NCBI GenBank assembly: GCA_025998295.1
Contig: BNVT01000082.1
Location: forward strand, 1-5,745
Direction: 5' to 3'
DNA: 5,745 nucleotides
DNA from: Endomicrobiia bacterium
Lineage (GTDB): Bacteria > Elusimicrobiota > Endomicrobiia > Endomicrobiales > Endomicrobiaceae
A program made the position numbers and the translations under genes. The first letter of the stretch is position 1, and each line of letters begins with the position of its first letter. The notes beneath the pieces are model-generated. The model was not told where the DNA came from. It worked only from the letters and a program-made list of their open reading frames with translations, and did no database searches. Below are positions 4,335-5,745 of the stretch, in pieces.

Positions 4335-5312
4335 ATGACAAAGAAAAAAGTAATAAGTGCAATTGTATTATTTGGTTTTGCGTTAAGTTCGTGTAAAGGT
4401 TGTCCTGATAAAGAAAAAGACAAAAACAAACAGGATACTCTAAAAAGGACTGCTACTCCAGTTCTAAATTTTACTCTAAATCTAGATGAGCTCGACCGCC
4501 TTAGAGAAAGTCTTGTCGATAATGCCCCCGACTACGACCCCAATGAATTCAGATATGACCACCCAGTCACCGTCGCCCGCCGCGCCGCTTCCAGAGCAGC
4601 CAATGCCCAACGCGCCATCGCCCTCAAGAATGCCAAGGACGCCCTTACCATTACCTTTGCTGCTCTCAAACGCGCCATCGACGTTATCAACAGAGGAACC
4701 AATGCTGGCAAGGATGTCTACACCCATGCCACCAATGCCACTACCGACACCTTAGCCGTCACCCACGCCACCGCCACTGCCGCCGCCGACGCCAAGAACG
4801 CCGCCAAAGCCGCCCCCTTCCACTTCCACCCCTTCGGCGGCGATGATATCGTCATCGCCGCCGACACCCTCGCTGCTGAGGCCAACCTCGTCGTCGACGT
4901 CGCCGCCGCCTGTACCTTCGCCAACGCCGCCGCCGCCGCATTCCAAGCTACCGCCTTTGCAGAATATGTCATCGCTAAAGTTATTAATTGCAATTGCTCC
5001 GAATACGCTACCCCAGACACCCCCCGCCTTGTCGCCACCGCCGCCGCCGCAGCCGCCACGAACAACGAGATTGCCGAAGTCGCCAAAGTCAACGCCAACA
5101 CCGATCTCACTAATATCAACAACTTCGTCGGCGACTACAGATACGGCCCACCCGATCTCCGCCAATGTGCCACCGCCTACACCAACGCCGTCAACGCCCG
5201 TGCCGGTCAAGCCAACATAGCCTGCGCCACCGCCACCGAACTCAACAAAAAAGTCAAAGAATTAGAGAAGATTTTTGAAGACTGGAAAAAAGCAAAGAAC
5301 CTAAAGCATTAG
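4335..5312 (+). CDS. Alanine-rich lipoprotein with a GC-rich central part, function unknown
   Basis: A 325-residue predicted lipoprotein. The signal is KKKVISAIVLFGFALSSC, with the lipidated Cys at residue 20, followed by KGCPDKEKDKNK, a charged tether. Residues 80-300 are extremely rich in Ala (about 70 Ala in the whole protein by hand count), with Thr, Asn, Asp and Val; runs such as NAAAAAF (197-203) and ATAAAAAAT (234-242) suggest long helices or coiled coil. Breaks are PFHFHPFGGDD (161-171), the Cys pair NCNC (218-221) and GDYRYGPPD (266-274). The end (TELNKKVKELEKIFEDWKKA) is an ordinary charged helix. Codons 1-50 and the last 20 or so use AT-rich codons like the neighbours; the centre uses GCC, AAC, ACC, CGC. 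I know no family for it. The layout (constant lipidated head, odd GC-rich Ala-rich body) recalls variable surface lipoproteins such as Borrelia VlsE/Vlp only in general form, not by sequence. A surface or periplasmic place is inferred from the lipobox. Confidence 0.8.
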   Translation: MTKKKVISAIVLFGFALSSCKGCPDKEKDKNKQDTLKRTATPVLNFTLNLDELDRLRESLVDNAPDYDPNEFRYDHPVTVARRAASRAANAQRAIALKNAKDALTITFAALKRAIDVINRGTNAGKDVYTHATNATTDTLAVTHATATAAADAKNAAKAAPFHFHPFGGDDIVIAADTLAAEANLVVDVAAACTFANAAAAAFQATAFAEYVIAKVINCNCSEYATPDTPRLVATAAAAAATNNEIAEVAKVNANTDLTNINNFVGDYRYGPPDLRQCATAYTNAVNARAGQANIACATATELNKKVKELEKIFEDWKKAKNLKH

Positions 5313-5433
5313 TCGTCAAAGCCAAAGCGTCCTTGTGCCCACTACACGACTGCATGTCTTACTGCATATCTACTTGGACCGTGCAGGATTGATCCACATG
5401 CAAGATTGGATCGCGCAAAACTCTTGAGTCTAT

Positions 5434-5583
5434 CTACAAGATATGCATAACTCATTGCACTTAAGTGGACCGCGGCTTGATTTGCCTACAAAGATATGCA
5501 TAGCTCATTGTACCTGCTGCTGCTATACTACTAAACCGCAGCCTGATTCAAAGTGTTCTATTTGCCTAGAAGATGATGATGCT
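5434..5583 (+). repeat. Degenerate direct repeats around ATGCAT
   Basis: The 27 bases at 5434-5460 recur at 5486-5513 with one inserted base and two transitions (CTACAA, GATATGCATA, CTCATTG then C/T AC). A partial third copy begins at 5561 (TTTGCCTAGAAGATGATGAT), matching 5481-5505 with gaps. A second motif, GGACCG..G..TTGAT, lies at 5376-5393, 5467-5483 and, more changed, 5535-5549. The copies look like an old, decaying tandem array with a unit of roughly 50-90 bases. Confidence 0.6.
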
Positions 5584-5666
5584 TTTTACAAAGCCCATAG
5601 ATAATTCTAAATGTCACCACTAATAATGTCACAAGCAACTTTATTACTTTTGTCTATTGCAAAGCC

Positions 5667-5725
5667 CGTGGTTTAAGAGTACATGGTTAAAAGTACTCAC
5701 TTTAAGAGTGCGTGGTTTAAGAATA
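5667..5725 (+). repeat. Four tandem copies of a 15-base TTTAAGAGT-type unit
   Basis: Units: CGTGGTTTAAGAGTA (5667-5681), CATGGTTAAAAGTA (5682-5695), CTCACTTTAAGAGTG (5696-5710) and CGTGGTTTAAGAATA (5711-5725). The first and last are identical except for one base. GAGTAC 5677-5682 can also pair with GTACTC 5693-5698. The spacing is constant and there are no unique spacers, so this is a minisatellite-like array and not a CRISPR. It ends 20 bases before the window edge and might have further copies outside. Confidence 0.65.
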
Positions 5726-5745
5726 TAGTAAAATAAGTCAAACAT

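Larger units (their letters stand above)
5313..5745. other. Non-coding 3' flank with degenerate repeats
   Basis: No reading frame with a ribosome site or recognisable product is seen in these 433 bases on either strand. Base composition falls from near 50% GC next to the lipoprotein stop to AT-rich at the window end. The frame of the lipoprotein stays open for 45 more codons after its TAG (5313-5447, then TAA), which may be a lost C-terminal part or chance. Two repeat groups, listed separately, take up much of the space. No rho-independent terminator is evident after 5312. Confidence 0.5.

Noticed and set aside
4482..5220. Several long frames on both strands in the GC-rich part (Pro/Ser/Thr-rich on plus; Gly-rich or Ala/Val-rich on minus)
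   Set aside because: GCC/ACC/AAC-rich codons leave few stops in any frame, so these frames are expected by composition. None has a good ribosome site or a sensible N-terminus, and only the 4335-5312 frame has a lipobox and AT-rich coding ends.
5667..5725. Possible CRISPR array
   Set aside because: Units of 15 bases abut each other with no unique spacers, and no cas gene is in view.

Overview
The window is a stretch of an AT-rich bacterial chromosome that carries mostly small housekeeping and cell-envelope genes. A Gram-negative (diderm) cell is indicated by two lipoprotein signal sequences, a signal-peptide beta-barrel-like protein, and the adenylyltransferase of ADP-heptose (LPS core) synthesis. 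A decayed gene with a stop and a frameshift, short degenerate repeats and low GC fit a genome undergoing reduction, such as a host-associated one. The gene mix would suit an Endomicrobium-like member of Elusimicrobiota, but this is an impression and nothing in the window proves it.

Layout. 1-100 (minus) is the 5' end of an unrecognised gene that runs off the window. 101-607 holds a plausible promoter and a broken YbgC/4-hydroxybenzoyl-CoA thioesterase-family gene, whose end overlaps the start of an intact tRNA adenosine deaminase gene (tadA, 597-1091). 1195-1596 is a complete tmRNA (ssrA) with an unusually long, Met-rich predicted tag. 1597-1860 has no supportable gene. 1884-3112 is a two-gene envelope unit: a TPR lipoprotein followed 14 bases later by a small outer-membrane-barrel-like protein. 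3113-3278 is a structured intergenic region with a promoter-like TATAAT, three hairpins and a 10-bp inverted repeat at its edges. 3279-5312 is a compact run of three genes: hldE C-terminal-type adenylyltransferase (rfaE2), a stand-alone ThiD2-like protein of thiamin synthesis that overlaps it, and an alanine-rich lipoprotein 35 bases further on. 5313-5745 is non-coding as far as can be seen, and carries two families of degenerate repeats.

How it fits together. tadA and ssrA both serve translation (wobble decoding and ribosome rescue). The lipoproteins, the barrel protein and the heptose enzyme serve the outer membrane. The most unusual object is the 325-residue lipoprotein at 4335-5312. Its ends use the AT-rich codons of the neighbours, but its centre is very rich in GC (about 72% in 4561-4620 against about 27% in 4201-4260, counted by hand) and in alanine. 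This looks like an acquired, recombined or expanded internal cassette and is the best candidate here for something undescribed.
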